A DNA stretch of 59,222 nucleotides from Clostridia bacterium (GCA_029098305.1 JAQXOB010000024.1:1-59222); one strand, 5' to 3'; positions 46,012 to 55,216 are shown, counted from the first letter of the stretch. Program-made: numbers and translations. Notes: generated by a model from the sequence alone, not told the origin.

Positions 46012-46046
46012 CCTCTAATTTAGCTTTTGCTGAATTAGAGGGTTTT
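46012..46046. terminator. Terminator after glutamate dehydrogenase
   Basis: 13-base stem (46012-46024 with 46029-46041, one G-U), TTTT loop, then T run. Confidence 0.85.
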
Positions 46047-46111
46047 TGTGATTTGTATTATTGTTGCGTTATGATAAAATAATTATTAACACAAATTAAT
46101 AATAAAATAAA

Positions 46112-46139
46112 AAAGCGCCCGAAACTAATCGAGCGCTGT
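46112..46139 (-). terminator. Terminator of the infC-rpmI-rplT operon
   Basis: AGCGC...GA (46114-46122) pairs with TCGAGCGCT (46129-46137); A run at 46105-46114 becomes a T run on the minus strand. Confidence 0.7.
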
Positions 46140-46160
46140 AAAAATATCTGTCTATTAAGA

Positions 46161-46511
46161 TTAAGCGTTTTTAGCTCTCTCAACAAGGCTCTTGAAGCCT
46201 TCTGCGTCAGAGATAGCGATCTCTGAAAGCATCTTACGGTTGAGTGTAATGCCAGCCTTCTTAAGACCATTCATAAATGAAGAATAGTTTGTGCCATTTA
46301 TACGGCAAGCAGCAGAGATACGAGAAATCCAAAGACGACGGAAATCTCTCTTCTTTTGCTTTCTTCCTATATAAGCGTAGTTACCGCTTTTCATAACAGC
46401 CTGTTTGGCCATCTTAAAATGCTTACTCTTTGCACCAAAATAGCCCTTAGCAAGCTTGAGAACTTTATTTCTTCTCTTGCGAGTCATCATCGCACCTTTA
46501 ATACGTGCCAT
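46161..46511 (-). CDS. rplT: Ribosomal protein L20
   Basis: 116 residues, standard length ([25 protein letters not shown]). Assembles the large subunit on 23S rRNA and in Firmicutes represses its own operon through the leader mRNA. GGAGG lies upstream. Last gene of the operon. Confidence 0.98.
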   Translation of the reverse strand: MARIKGAMMTRKRRNKVLKLAKGYFGAKSKHFKMAKQAVMKSGNYAYIGRKQKKRDFRRLWISRISAACRINGTNYSSFMNGLKKAGITLNRKMLSEIAISDAEGFKSLVERAKNA

Positions 46512-46554
46512 TTGTAAAACCTCCGTTTAATTGTATTTGTAAATTGTTAGTTAA

Positions 46555-46752
46555 TTATTTGTAAGGAATCAGACGCTTAACTGCTGCTACATTTGTCTTG
46601 TCAGCAACTGCTGTCTTTCTCAAGCCTCTTTTACGCTTTGTTGTCTTCTTATTAAGAATATGACTCTTAAAAGCATGAGCACGGATTACTTTTCCGCCTT
46701 TTGAAATTTTAAAACGCTTTTTTGCACCGCTGTGTGATTTAATCTTAGGCAT
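46555..46752 (-). CDS. rpmI: Ribosomal protein L35
   Basis: 65 residues, the usual length ([21 protein letters not shown]). Very basic. Between infC and rplT in the conserved order. Confidence 0.98.
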   Translation of the reverse strand: MPKIKSHSGAKKRFKISKGGKVIRAHAFKSHILNKKTTKRKRGLRKTAVADKTNVAAVKRLIPYK

Positions 46753-46775
46753 AACTAAAAATCCTCCTTAAAATA

Positions 46776-47297
46776 TTATTTATTGGGTTTTGGAGCCAAA
46801 AACATCATCATGCTTCGACCTTCGAGCTTAGGCTGTTTTTCTACAATGCACACATCTGCAAGCTCTGTTGCAAAGCGTTCCATTGTGTCGAGTCCTTGCT
46901 TGGAAAATCCCATTTCTCTGCCACGAAAACGAATAGAAACCTTTATTCTGTCACCGCTTTTGATAAACTTCTGTGCGTGATTTAACTTTGTGTTAAAATC
47001 GTGAGTATCGATATTAAGAGAAAGTCTAATTTCTTTAGTATCGATAACCTTTTGATTTTTTCTTGCTTCCTTTTCTTTCTTAGCCTGCTCGAAACGATAT
47101 TTACCGTAGTCCATAATCTTACAAACAGGTGGTTGAGCATTTGGTGCAATTTTCACCAAATCGAGATTTTTCTCTGCGGCAAGGTCAAGTGCCTGTGATG
47201 CACTCATGATACCAAGTTGGCCGCCTTCTGAATCAATGATTCTTAGCTCTTTGTCGCGAATTTCTTCGTTGATCTGAAGCTCTTTGTTGCTGCTAAT
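46776..47297 (-). CDS. infC: Translation initiation factor IF-3, ATT start
   Basis: 173 residues. The start is read as ATT at 47297-47295, seven bases after GGAGGTGC; no ATG is in position, and an ATG-initiated ORF from 47441 would add unrelated residues and run through the leader. Family body: LQINEEIRDKELRIID, then KYRFEQAKKEKEARK and RFRGREM. A non-standard start is a known feature of infC: IF-3 rejects such starts, so the factor limits its own synthesis. Confidence 0.93.
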   Translation of the reverse strand: MSSNKELQINEEIRDKELRIIDSEGGQLGIMSASQALDLAAEKNLDLVKIAPNAQPPVCKIMDYGKYRFEQAKKEKEARKNQKVIDTKEIRLSLNIDTHDFNTKLNHAQKFIKSGDRIKVSIRFRGREMGFSKQGLDTMERFATELADVCIVEKQPKLEGRSMMMFLAPKPNK

Positions 47298-47477
47298 GGT
47301 CAGCACCTCCAAAATCCATTTAATTTGCAATAAAATAACGGACAGAAGCAAATCTGTCCGCACCAATACACACGTTACTTTATCCATCGAAAAACAATGA
47401 AAATAACATAATATTGACCCGAACGGAATAACACCGAACAAGGTGAAAGCATCTGCTCTTCTTTATTGTCCTCGTAT
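47298..47477 (-). promoter_or_regulatory. infC leader with attenuator-like hairpin (L20 leader type)
   Basis: The 180-base leader on the minus strand contains CGGACAG...CTGTCCG (47360-47354 with 47345-47339), followed by TTATTTT, an intrinsic-terminator shape upstream of infC. Further upstream are small stems (CACC...GGTG and ACCCGAACGG). Firmicutes L20 leaders regulate this operon by attenuation; assignment to that family is inferred from position and shape. Confidence 0.65.
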
Positions 47478-47505
47478 ATTTTACCATTCTTTTATATTTT
47501 GTCAA
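47478..47505 (-). promoter_or_regulatory. Promoter of infC-rpmI-rplT
   Basis: On the minus strand, TTGACA (47505-47500), 16 bases, TAAAAT (47483-47478). Confidence 0.75.
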
Positions 47506-47617
47506 TAGTATTAATCAAAAAAATAATTTTTTCTCGAAAAATAAAAAAATTTTTATTATTTCTATTTATTTTTGTATATATTTATTGTATAATTAGCACA
47601 ATTATGGAGGTGGTGTT

Positions 47618-48448
47618 GTGAAAATTAAAATTTGTGCAGTTTTGTTATCAATTTTATGTTCGCTGTCTTTTATGGCGGGTTGTGCTAGTGAGATTGAAGA
47701 AGATGTAAAAATATACTGTTTTTCTGCCGGTAAGGCTGATGCTTTCTTAATTTCGACTGATAACAGCAATGTGCTTATTGATTGCGCAGAATCCGGCTTT
47801 GGCGATTCTATTGTAAACTACCTCCAAAGTAACAACGTAAACCACCTTGACTATATGATAGTTACTAATTTTAATAAAGAGCACGTAGGCGGCGCTGCCA
47901 AGGTGATAAATGCAATAAGAGTTGATAATATTCTCCAAACACGTGGTGAAAGTGATATAACTCAGTATGATAAATACATCCAAGCCACAAGAGATAATAA
48001 TATTACACCGCAGACTGTCAAGGAAAATTATTCATTCACACTTGATGAGGTTGAGTATACTATTATTCCTCCACAAAAAGAAGTCTATGATGAAAATGAC
48101 AGTGAAAACTCATCGCTTATTGTTTCTGTAAAGTACAAAGATTGTAGCTTCTTGTTTACAAGTGATATTATGGATGAAGCAATAAAAGAATTTGTAGATT
48201 CAAACAATGAAAAATATGATTTTCTTAAAGTGCCGTATCATGGTGATTTCCAACCTGCTGTGGAAGATCTGCTTGTCAATATTAATCCAAAATACGCACT
48301 TATAACATCATCCGCTGATGAGAAAATGGACGATGCTCTCACAAGTGTGCTCAAACAATATGGCGCAAGTGTGTATTTCACAAAGAGAGCACCTGTATTG
48401 CTAAAATGCGACGGAGAAACAATATATATGTCATATAATCCAAACTAA
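47618..48448 (+). CDS. Lipoprotein of metallo-beta-lactamase (ComEC C-terminal-like) fold
   Basis: 276 residues with a GTG start and GGAGGTGG upstream. Signal peptide with lipobox FMAGC (C22). The fold follows ComEC-type MBL domains: FSAGKADAFLI, VLIDCAESG, then IVTNFNKEHVGG, VKYKDCSFLFTSDI and LKVPYHGDF. The usual metal motif HxHxDH reads N84-x-N86-x-E88-H89, so three of four ligands are replaced and hydrolase activity is doubtful. Expected at the outer face of the membrane. Confidence 0.85.
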   Translation: MKIKICAVLLSILCSLSFMAGCASEIEEDVKIYCFSAGKADAFLISTDNSNVLIDCAESGFGDSIVNYLQSNNVNHLDYMIVTNFNKEHVGGAAKVINAIRVDNILQTRGESDITQYDKYIQATRDNNITPQTVKENYSFTLDEVEYTIIPPQKEVYDENDSENSSLIVSVKYKDCSFLFTSDIMDEAIKEFVDSNNEKYDFLKVPYHGDFQPAVEDLLVNINPKYALITSSADEKMDDALTSVLKQYGASVYFTKRAPVLLKCDGETIYMSYNPN

Positions 48449-48472
48449 ACTAATCTAATAATTAGATGTAAG

Positions 48473-48510
48473 AATACAAAGCCTGAAAATTGGGCTTTGT
48501 ATTTTTTATT
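48473..48510 (+). terminator. Terminator after the MBL-fold lipoprotein
   Basis: AATACAAAGCC (48473-48483) pairs with GGCTTTGTATT (48493-48503), then T residues. Confidence 0.85.
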
Positions 48511-48694
48511 GGAAAACAAGCGGAAACATAGTATCAATTAATTAAATACAGAATAATTTTGAGATAATAATGAATATATGAGTAGCATCTAATTGTTAGT
48601 ATAAATCGGGCATTTTTTGTTGCATTTATTGACATATATTTTTTAAGAGTGTATAATTCCAATTGTTGACTAATATAAGAGAGGATAATTCCTG

Positions 48695-49237
48695 ATGAAA
48701 GATAAAAACAGAGAAAAAAAAGACGGAATAGTTAAGAAAATTCTGAAATCTGAAGTGTTTATTTACATTGTGTTTGGCTTGGTAGCAACTATTGTGAATA
48801 TGCTAGTGTTCAGATTGCTCAATCTTACATTGCCACTGAGTGAAACATTGAGATTTAATATTTCGCAGATAGTAGCATGGATAGTTTCATTTTTTGTAGC
48901 ATTCTTTTGCAATAAGTTCTTTGTGTTTAAGAGCAAGAGCATGGAAGCTAAGGTGTTTTGGAAAGAGTTTTTCGGTTTCTTTACGGCTAGAATATTATCA
49001 TTCTTTGTGCATATAGGTATCGCAAACTTTTGCGTGTTGCTTGGCCTCACAGGCGATTTGCTTATAGGCATTCAGAGAGGTGGAGAGGTGCTTTCGCTCA
49101 TAACTATTACAGCACTGCTGGATGATATTTCTAACTTGCTTGGAAACGTGGCAGAAATCATTTTGAATTATATATGCAGTAAGCTATTTATCTTTAAAAA
49201 CAAGGATAAAGACGATAAAAAGGAAAAGGTAGACTAA
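48695..49237 (+). CDS. GtrA-family membrane protein
   Basis: 180 residues, GAGAGGA upstream. Four membrane segments with the GtrA pattern (FIYIVFGLVATIVNMLVFRLL, then CNKFFVFKSKS and KLFIFKNKD after segments 2 and 4). Family members are proposed to flip undecaprenyl-linked sugars. Basic, Lys-rich ends. No glycosyltransferase is next to it. Thirty bases before glyS, so perhaps co-transcribed. Confidence 0.88.
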   Translation: MKDKNREKKDGIVKKILKSEVFIYIVFGLVATIVNMLVFRLLNLTLPLSETLRFNISQIVAWIVSFFVAFFCNKFFVFKSKSMEAKVFWKEFFGFFTARILSFFVHIGIANFCVLLGLTGDLLIGIQRGGEVLSLITITALLDDISNLLGNVAEIILNYICSKLFIFKNKDKDDKKEKVD

Positions 49238-49266
49238 TTTTTAATAAAAAAGGAGTATCATAGAAA

Positions 49267-50640
49267 ATGGATAACAGCAAAAAGACAATGGAAAAAGTGG
49301 TTGCTCTGTGTAAAAACAGAGGATATGTTTATTCCGGTAGTGAAATATATGGTGGCCTTGCAAATACATGGGACTATGGCCCTTTGGGTGTTGAGTTCAA
49401 AAACAACGTAAAAAAAGCATGGCTAAAAAAGTTTGTTCAGGAGAGCAAATATAATGTTGGCTTGGACTGTGCTATTCTTATGAATCCACAGGTATGGGTA
49501 GCGTCCGGCCATGTAGGCGGTTTTTCTGATCCTCTTATGGATTGCAAAGATTGTAAAACACGTCATCGTGCTGACAATCTTATTGAGGAAGATGGCGGTG
49601 ACCCTAATGGAATGACATTTGAAGAAATGACCGATTATATCAAAGAGCATAACGTGGTATGCCCACAGTGCGGAAGCAGTAATTTTACTGATATTCGTAA
49701 GTTTAACCTTATGTTTAAAACATTTCAGGGTGTAACAGAGGATGCAAAAAACGAGATATATCTGCGTCCTGAAACTGCACAGGGTATATTCGTAAACTTC
49801 AACAACATTCAGAGAACCACAAGAAAAAAAGTTCCTTTTGGTGTTGCACAGATAGGAAAATCCTTTAGAAACGAAATTACACCGGGTAACTTTACTTTCC
49901 GCACAAGAGAGTTTGAGCAGATGGAGCTTGAGTTTTTCTGTAAGCCCGGCACAGACTTAGAGTGGTTCTATTATTGGAAGGATTATTGCATAAACTTCCT
50001 TTACAACCTTGGATTGAAAAAAGAAAATCTGCGTATGCGTGACCACAGCGCCGAGGAGCTTTGCTTCTATTCTAAGGCAACCACAGATATAGAATTCCTT
50101 TTCCCATTCGGTTGGGGTGAGCTATGGGGTATAGCAGACAGAACAGACTATGACCTTAAGCAACATCAGGATCACTCCGGCAAGAGCTTGGAATACTTTG
50201 ATCCAACAGACAATTCTCGTTATATTCCTTATGTAATAGAGCCGTCACTTGGTGCAGATAGAGTAGCTCTTGCATTCCTTTGCGATGCATATGATGAGGA
50301 AGAGGTAGGAGAGAACGATACAAGAGTGGTAATGCGCCTGCACCCTGCATTGGCACCATACAAGGCAGCTGTGCTTCCTCTTTCTAAGAAGCTCGGCGAG
50401 AATGCAGAGAAAGTGTATGATATTCTTGCAAAGCACTTTATGGTAGAATATGACGATGCCGGTTCTATCGGCAAGCGTTATCGCAGACAGGACGAGATAG
50501 GCACACCGTTCTGTATCACATACGACTTTGACAGCGTAGAGGATAATTGTGTTACTGTTCGTGATCGTGATACAATGGAACAGCAACGTATTGCTATTGA
50601 TGACCTCGTAAGCTATATAGAAAAGAAATTAGAATTCTAA
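49267..50640 (+). CDS. glyS: Glycyl-tRNA synthetase, dimeric type
   Basis: 457 residues, AAGGAG upstream. Class II motifs: [15 protein letters not shown] at the start, [14 protein letters not shown], and [28 protein letters not shown], and a C-terminal anticodon domain. Single-chain alpha2 enzyme (the archaeal/eukaryotic-like form), not the alpha2beta2 type. A CxxC pair (CPQCGSS) sits in the insertion. No T-box leader is visible upstream. Confidence 0.96.
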   Translation: MDNSKKTMEKVVALCKNRGYVYSGSEIYGGLANTWDYGPLGVEFKNNVKKAWLKKFVQESKYNVGLDCAILMNPQVWVASGHVGGFSDPLMDCKDCKTRHRADNLIEEDGGDPNGMTFEEMTDYIKEHNVVCPQCGSSNFTDIRKFNLMFKTFQGVTEDAKNEIYLRPETAQGIFVNFNNIQRTTRKKVPFGVAQIGKSFRNEITPGNFTFRTREFEQMELEFFCKPGTDLEWFYYWKDYCINFLYNLGLKKENLRMRDHSAEELCFYSKATTDIEFLFPFGWGELWGIADRTDYDLKQHQDHSGKSLEYFDPTDNSRYIPYVIEPSLGADRVALAFLCDAYDEEEVGENDTRVVMRLHPALAPYKAAVLPLSKKLGENAEKVYDILAKHFMVEYDDAGSIGKRYRRQDEIGTPFCITYDFDSVEDNCVTVRDRDTMEQQRIAIDDLVSYIEKKLEF

Positions 50641-50659
50641 TAAACTAATCAGAAAAAAT

Positions 50660-50693
50660 GCGGTGCAGAGGCATAGATTGCCTTTTGTACCGC
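50660..50693 (+). terminator. Possible terminator after glyS
   Basis: GCGGTGCAGAGGCA pairs imperfectly with TGCCTTTTGTACCGC; no strong T tract follows. Confidence 0.4.
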
Positions 50694-50763
50694 AGAATAT
50701 TATATAAACATTATTGAAAGGGACAGTCAAAAGCACTATGCCATGACTGTGGAGTGTTTTTAT

Positions 50764-51603
50764 ATGTTGAAAATAGGCGCACATCTGTCTGCATCAAAAG
50801 GCTTTATGAATATGGCAAAGCAGGCAGAAGAAATTGGAGGCAACACGTTTCAGTTTTTTACCAGAAATCCAAGAGGCTTTGCTGCTAAGGACATTGATAC
50901 AAACGATGTAGAACGTTTTAACGAATATACAAAAGAAAAAGGTTTTGCAAAAATTCTTGCTCATGCTCCATATACGCTCAATCCATGCTCTGCTGAAGAA
51001 AGAGTGAGGGAACTTGCTCTAATGATAATGGAGGATGACATTAAGCGAATGGAATATATTCCCGACAACTACTATAATTTTCATCCAGGCAGTCATGTGG
51101 GCCAAGGTGAAGAGCTAGGAATAAACTTCACAGCGGAGCTTCTTAATAAAGTAGTCAAGCCTGATCAAACCACAACGATTCTACTCGAAACAATGGCTGG
51201 TAAGGGTAGCGAAATAGGCAGGAGTTTTGAGCAATTAAGACAGATAATAGACCTAGTGGAGCACAACGAAAAAATAGGAGTGTGTCTGGACACTTGCCAT
51301 GTTTATGACGCCGGATATGATATTGTGAATGACTTAGATGGAGTGCTTGATAGATTTGATAGTATAATAGGTCTTTCAAGGCTAAAGGCGATACATCTCA
51401 ATGATAGCAAAAATCCGTTTGAGAGCCATAAGGATAGGCACGAAAAGATAGGTGAAGGCTCACTTGGCATTGATGCAATAAAGAGAATTATCACTCATCC
51501 TAAGCTCTGTCATCTGCCGTTTTTCTTAGAAACACCTAATGAGCTTGATGGATATGCTCATGAGATTAGCTTGTTGAAGAAGCTTTATTCTGAGGTGATT
51601 TAA
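50764..51603 (+). CDS. nfo: Deoxyribonuclease IV (AP endonuclease)
   Basis: 279 residues from ATG 50764, with GGAG about 10 bases upstream; an in-frame ATG at 50743 adds residues outside the family. Zinc ligands are visible in [50 protein letters not shown] and LETPN. It cuts 5' to abasic sites in base-excision repair. Its last 38 bases overlap the convergent yabQ gene. Confidence 0.95.
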   Translation: MLKIGAHLSASKGFMNMAKQAEEIGGNTFQFFTRNPRGFAAKDIDTNDVERFNEYTKEKGFAKILAHAPYTLNPCSAEERVRELALMIMEDDIKRMEYIPDNYYNFHPGSHVGQGEELGINFTAELLNKVVKPDQTTTILLETMAGKGSEIGRSFEQLRQIIDLVEHNEKIGVCLDTCHVYDAGYDIVNDLDGVLDRFDSIIGLSRLKAIHLNDSKNPFESHKDRHEKIGEGSLGIDAIKRIITHPKLCHLPFFLETPNELDGYAHEISLLKKLYSEVI

Positions 51604-52078
51604 CCCTCGGTTTTTTCTTGGTAGTTTTATGTTTGTTCTGAGAAACTGTCTTTTTCTTTTCATTTTTCTTGGCCATACGCTGATTTTTTATAATGTGATA
51701 TTTTTTTGTTGCAAAGACGCTAAATATGCGGAACGGTTTTTTAATAAGATTGATTGTAGCTCTGATTGGCTTTAACAGTAAGCGTAGTAGCTTTAATGTC
51801 ACTATTCCGATAGTAAATCTATATCCTAATGTGCCAATCAGCATACCTATAAGCGCAAATATTCTTATATTTCCACTGTTAAATGCTGTGAAAAACAGGA
51901 AGATTGGGATTGAGATACTTATGCAGTAAAATAGATCTTCCACAATCACGGCTGGTGTGGAATTTAATCCTATTTCTCGCAAAAAACGAAAGATATCATA
52001 GTATGCACCCAAAATCAGACCTAAAACAAGTGCGTATAAGAAAAGATTGACTTGTTCACTCAGAATACTTTGAACCAC
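51566..52078 (-). CDS. yabQ: Spore cortex protein YabQ
   Basis: 170 residues with about four hydrophobic segments in the first 110 ([26 protein letters not shown] is the YabQ signature) and a long Lys-rich tail. Membrane protein needed for cortex synthesis in the forespore outer membrane of Bacillus. Downstream of yabP, as in other spore-formers. Confidence 0.92.
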   Translation of the reverse strand: MVQSILSEQVNLFLYALVLGLILGAYYDIFRFLREIGLNSTPAVIVEDLFYCISISIPIFLFFTAFNSGNIRIFALIGMLIGTLGYRFTIGIVTLKLLRLLLKPIRATINLIKKPFRIFSVFATKKYHIIKNQRMAKKNEKKKTVSQNKHKTTKKKPRVKSPQNKASSTS

Positions 52079-52115
52079 ACGATTACAGCCCCTTTGATTT
52101 TCTTTTTAGTGATGT

Positions 52116-52391
52116 TTACTTAAAAAGCTTTTTGAAAAATCCGCCACCGGTCACATTTTCTGTGTAGGTGAGAGATGATACTATTCCATCTATGCAAAGT
52201 TCTCCTGTTTCGACAGATAGCTTGCTTATGTGCAACGAGCTTCCTCGTACAATCAGCTCACCACTCTCTAGGATGATAGTTACCAGCTCTTCACTAAAAT
52301 TACCAACATCTTTCACGCCTGTGAGCGAGAGGCTTTTTCTATCTTTCATGTTGACTGTGTGTTCACGTAATTTATTTGATATATTTTCCAT
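52116..52391 (-). CDS. yabP: Sporulation protein YabP
   Basis: 91 residues. YabP/YqfC beta-fold: KDRKSLSLTGVKDVGNFSEELVTIILESGELIVRGSSLHI. Recruited with SafA to the spore surface in Bacillus. The usual neighbours divIC and the S1-domain gene are absent here, so the pair has been separated from the standard locus or the locus is rearranged. Confidence 0.92.
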   Translation of the reverse strand: MENISNKLREHTVNMKDRKSLSLTGVKDVGNFSEELVTIILESGELIVRGSSLHISKLSVETGELCIDGIVSSLTYTENVTGGGFFKKLFK

Positions 52392-52456
52392 ATGTTACCG
52401 CCTTTTGATTGCAATCGTTTTTTAATAAATATGATTGCATTGGGCAAAATATTCTT

Positions 52457-52489
52457 AATTGACAACGTTTCTGAGAAACTTTGTCAATT
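52457..52489. promoter_or_regulatory. Two-level inverted repeat in the yabP / 52506 intergenic region
   Basis: AATTGACAA (52457-52465) pairs exactly with TTGTCAATT (52481-52489), and inside it GTTTC pairs with GAAAC around TGA. It lies between divergent genes and ends just before GAGGTG of the next gene, so it could be an operator or a leader hairpin. Confidence 0.55.
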
Positions 52490-52505
52490 GTGAGGTGTAG
52501 TTTTT

Positions 52506-52721
52506 ATGTATAAAAAGGATGCTAGACAGTTAAAGATAAATGCGATATTAAGCTGGGTTTTTACAGTCGGATTTTTGGGATATTATGCATATCTTGGCAT
52601 TAGTTCTGACTTTGAACTTACTCCTTTTCGCACCCTTCTTGTGATTGCCTGCATTGTGTGCAGTATTATGTACACGGTTAGGGCTATTGGTGCAGCAAAA
52701 GAAGAAAAAAACGAAAAATAA
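52506..52721 (+). CDS. Small two-segment membrane protein
   Basis: 71 residues, GAGGTG about 9 bases upstream. Two hydrophobic segments (about 11-31 and 42-62) with basic N-terminus and charged, Lys/Glu-rich end. No recognised family. Divergent from yabP across an inverted repeat. Confidence 0.75.
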   Translation: MYKKDARQLKINAILSWVFTVGFLGYYAYLGISSDFELTPFRTLLVIACIVCSIMYTVRAIGAAKEEKNEK

Positions 52722-52741
52722 TAATTTTTTTTAAAAAAGTG

Positions 52742-52770
52742 TTGACAAACCCGATTTATGGTAGTATAAT
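52742..52770 (+). promoter_or_regulatory. Promoter of tRNA-Met/tRNA-Glu
   Basis: TTGACA (52742-52747), 17 bases, TATAAT (52765-52770). Confidence 0.88.
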
Positions 52771-52797
52771 AGCGTAGCGTTAGTTCGCAAGAGCGAT

Positions 52798-52874
52798 GGC
52801 GGAATAGCTCAGCTGGCTAGAGCAATCGGTTCATACCCGATGTGTCGTAGGTTCAAGTCCTATTTCCGCTACCA
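52798..52874 (+). tRNA. tRNA-Met (CAT), elongator type
   Basis: Acceptor GGCGGAA pairs with TTCCGCT, with G1-U72 as in elongator Met tRNAs of Clostridia and not the initiator mismatch. Anticodon CAT; CCA encoded at 52872-52874. A lysidine-modified tRNA-Ile cannot be fully excluded. Confidence 0.9.
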
Positions 52875-52879
52875 TATGA

Positions 52880-52954
52880 GGCCCGGTGGTCAAGCGGTCA
52901 AGACACCGCCCTTTCACGGCGGTAACACGAGTTCGATTCTCGTCCGGGTCACCA
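52880..52954 (+). tRNA. tRNA-Glu (TTC)
   Basis: Acceptor GGCCCGG pairs with CCGGGTC (52944-52950). Anticodon loop CTTTCAC gives TTC; CCA at 52952-52954. Confidence 0.95.
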
Positions 52955-52955
52955 A

Positions 52956-53026
52956 AAAAAGCAGAGAATAAGATGTCTTGCCTGATAATAATCGGGTAGC
53001 AAAAACATCGTATTCTCTGCTTTTTT
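52956..53026 (+). terminator. Long terminator after tRNA-Glu
   Basis: AAAAAGCAGAGAATA (52956-52970) pairs with TATTCTCTGCTTTTT (53011-53025), with a smaller inner stem, ending in a T run. It covers the apparent upstream extension of the murT reading frame. Confidence 0.88.
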
Positions 53027-53055
53027 CTATTGTTTTGAAAGGAGTGTGCCATAAG

Positions 53056-54381
53056 GTGCGTAAAATATTAGCAATCATTGTGTGTAAGCTTATTAAATTT
53101 ATAGGTGGATTTGTGGGTAAGGGCTCTAGTCTGCCCGGCAAATATGCCCTTAAAATCTGTCCCGACATTTTAAAAAGAGTGCATATGCCAGAGAAGATTA
53201 TAGCTGTAACAGGAAGTAACGGAAAAACCTCTACTGTCGAGATGATAGCGAGTATATTGAAATCATCAGGCGTCAAGGTTGCTTATAATATCGAGGGTTC
53301 TAATCAGATAGAAGGTGTAACCACCATGGTTTTGGACAACTGCTCGCTAACCGGAAAAATGAACGCAGATGTTTTGCTCATAGAGTCAGATGAGAGATAT
53401 GCCAAATATACCTTCAAATGGTTTAAACCTACACATTATGTTATCACAAATCTATACAGAGATCAGCTCACACGAAACGGACATCCTATGTGGGTATATG
53501 ATGCTATTAAGGAGAGCGTTTTTGATGATACTCAGCTGATACTCAATGCTGATGATCCTATGATATCTAAGTTTGGTGCAAATCGTGACAATGTAATCTG
53601 GTTTGGTCTGGATCACTGCTCCACAGATGAGGAAGAGTTTGTGGGAACATATAATGACGGATTATATTGTCCGATATGTAAGGCGCCTATGGAGTATGAA
53701 TATTACCACTTTAATCATATAGGTAAGTATCATTGCACGGCTTGTGATTATGCGCGCAGAGATACAGATTACTCTGTGTCTGAAATAGACTTAGATAATG
53801 ATAAAATTATTGTTAATAATAAGCACGAAATCAAGCTTGCTTTTAAGAGTATATACAATATTTATAATATTTTGTCTGCATTCACAGTATGCTCATTGAT
53901 TGGCATAGATGAGCAGAAAATAGCATCTAATATCAGCAACTATATATTAAAAAACGGAAGATTTATCAGATTTTCTCTAGGCGAACACAAAGGAACTTTC
54001 CTTGTGTCTAAACACGAAAATTCCGTGTCTTATGATATGTCTTTTAAATATATAGCATCGCAAAAAGAAAAGTGCAGTGTTATCGTCATTGTAGATGCAG
54101 TGAGCAGAAAATATTTTACAAGTGAGACTTCTTGGCTATGGGATATCAATTTTGACTTGCTTGAGTGCGATTGTGTGGGGAATATATATCTCTGCGGAAA
54201 ATATTGTAATGATTTAGCTTTAAGAGCAGAATTTAGCAAAATTGATAAAAATAAAATCAAACTGTATGAGGATATAAACGAGGCTTGTGATATCATAAAG
54301 AACACAGGAAAAGAAAACCTATTTGCTGTAACGTGTTTCTCTGATAAGGCTAAATTTATTTCTAATGTGACTATTGAGTAA
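53056..54381 (+). CDS. murT: MurT-like Mur ligase (lipid II isoglutaminyl synthase subunit)
   Basis: 441 residues from GTG 53056 (AAGGAG about 12 bases upstream); the earlier ATG at 52978 lies inside the tRNA terminator. Domains: ATP-binding Mur centre (AVTGSNGKTSTVEM), a Cys4 zinc ribbon inserted as in MurT (CPICKAP...CTACD), and the MurT C-terminal domain with ETSWLWDINFD. With GatD, MurT amidates the alpha-carboxyl of D-glutamate in lipid II, and MurT activates that carboxyl with ATP. The partner gene follows after 65 bases, but its glutaminase site is altered. Confidence 0.92.
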   Translation: MRKILAIIVCKLIKFIGGFVGKGSSLPGKYALKICPDILKRVHMPEKIIAVTGSNGKTSTVEMIASILKSSGVKVAYNIEGSNQIEGVTTMVLDNCSLTGKMNADVLLIESDERYAKYTFKWFKPTHYVITNLYRDQLTRNGHPMWVYDAIKESVFDDTQLILNADDPMISKFGANRDNVIWFGLDHCSTDEEEFVGTYNDGLYCPICKAPMEYEYYHFNHIGKYHCTACDYARRDTDYSVSEIDLDNDKIIVNNKHEIKLAFKSIYNIYNILSAFTVCSLIGIDEQKIASNISNYILKNGRFIRFSLGEHKGTFLVSKHENSVSYDMSFKYIASQKEKCSVIVIVDAVSRKYFTSETSWLWDINFDLLECDCVGNIYLCGKYCNDLALRAEFSKIDKNKIKLYEDINEACDIIKNTGKENLFAVTCFSDKAKFISNVTIE

Positions 54382-54446
54382 AAAAAACATAGGAAAGGAG
54401 TTTGTGATATTCGGTTATTTTTAATCGATATATCAGGAATATTACA

Positions 54447-55175
54447 ATGAAAATAAGAATACTTCATATGTATGGCGATATAATGAATCTCTATGGTGAA
54501 TATGCCAATATTTCAATACTTGAAAGATATCTCATAGACAGTGGCGCAGAGGTAGAGGTGGATACACTTTCTCTTTACGAAGACAAAGATATAAGTGGAT
54601 ATGACCTCTATTATATGGGCTCCGGTACAGAGGATAACCAAAAGACAGCCTTGGCCCAGCTTATTAAATATAAAGATGTCTTGAAAAAAATGAGTGATGA
54701 CAGCAAGACTATCCTTTTCACAGGAAATGCATTTGAGCTTTTGGGAAGCAAGATAACCGATGCAAACGGCAAGGAATATGAAGCACTTGGAATCGGTAGC
54801 TTTGAAACTATAGAAAAAGATAAGAGAATAAACGGTGATTGTTTGGCAAAAAGTGATGCTTGTGAAGATATTTGCATAGGCTTTGTAAACAAATGCAGTA
54901 TAACAACAGGCGTAAAAAATCCACTGTTTAAAATGCTGATGGGTTATGGCAATGAGTGCGAATTAGGTGATGAGGGCTTTGTAAAGCTCAATACTATAGG
55001 CACTCACCTTATAGGCCCGATAATGATAAAAAATCCCCGTTTTCTACAATTTGTTTCCTGCAAGCTTGGTGTAGACACTGGAAATGATTTCCCGAACCAG
55101 CCAACATATGAATATATGACAAAAAGTTATCAAACAGGACTAAAGGAACTCAAAAACAGAATTGAACAAAAATAA
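54447..55175 (+). CDS. gatD: GatD-like amidotransferase lacking nucleophile Cys and His
   Basis: 242 residues, class I amidotransferase fold, GatD-like start (LHMYGDIMNLYGEYANI). GatD normally has ICGGYQLLG and GTYxHGP. Here the nucleophile elbow reads FTGNAFELLG (Gly93 where Cys is expected) and the second motif GTHLIGP (Ile189 where His is expected). The oxyanion GGGQDREQ loop is GSGTEDNQ. No other Cys sits in an elbow. The pairing with murT still argues for a lipid II amidation role, perhaps with free ammonia or as a structural partner. The start has no strong Shine-Dalgarno. Confidence 0.85.
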   Translation: MKIRILHMYGDIMNLYGEYANISILERYLIDSGAEVEVDTLSLYEDKDISGYDLYYMGSGTEDNQKTALAQLIKYKDVLKKMSDDSKTILFTGNAFELLGSKITDANGKEYEALGIGSFETIEKDKRINGDCLAKSDACEDICIGFVNKCSITTGVKNPLFKMLMGYGNECELGDEGFVKLNTIGTHLIGPIMIKNPRFLQFVSCKLGVDTGNDFPNQPTYEYMTKSYQTGLKELKNRIEQK

Positions 55176-55216
55176 AGCTTGATTTGCAACTTATTGTAGA
55201 AAAATATATTATTATC

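Noticed and set aside
47300-47441. IF-3 starting at the upstream ATG 47441
   Set aside because: The extra 48 residues are unrelated to the family, cover the leader hairpin, and lack a ribosome site; ATT 47297 fits better.
49238-49266. T-box leader for glyS
   Set aside because: The gap to gtrA is only 29 bases, with no room for a T-box.
52978-53055. N-terminal extension of MurT from ATG 52978
   Set aside because: This segment is the terminator of tRNA-Glu; the family start and ribosome site point to GTG 53056.
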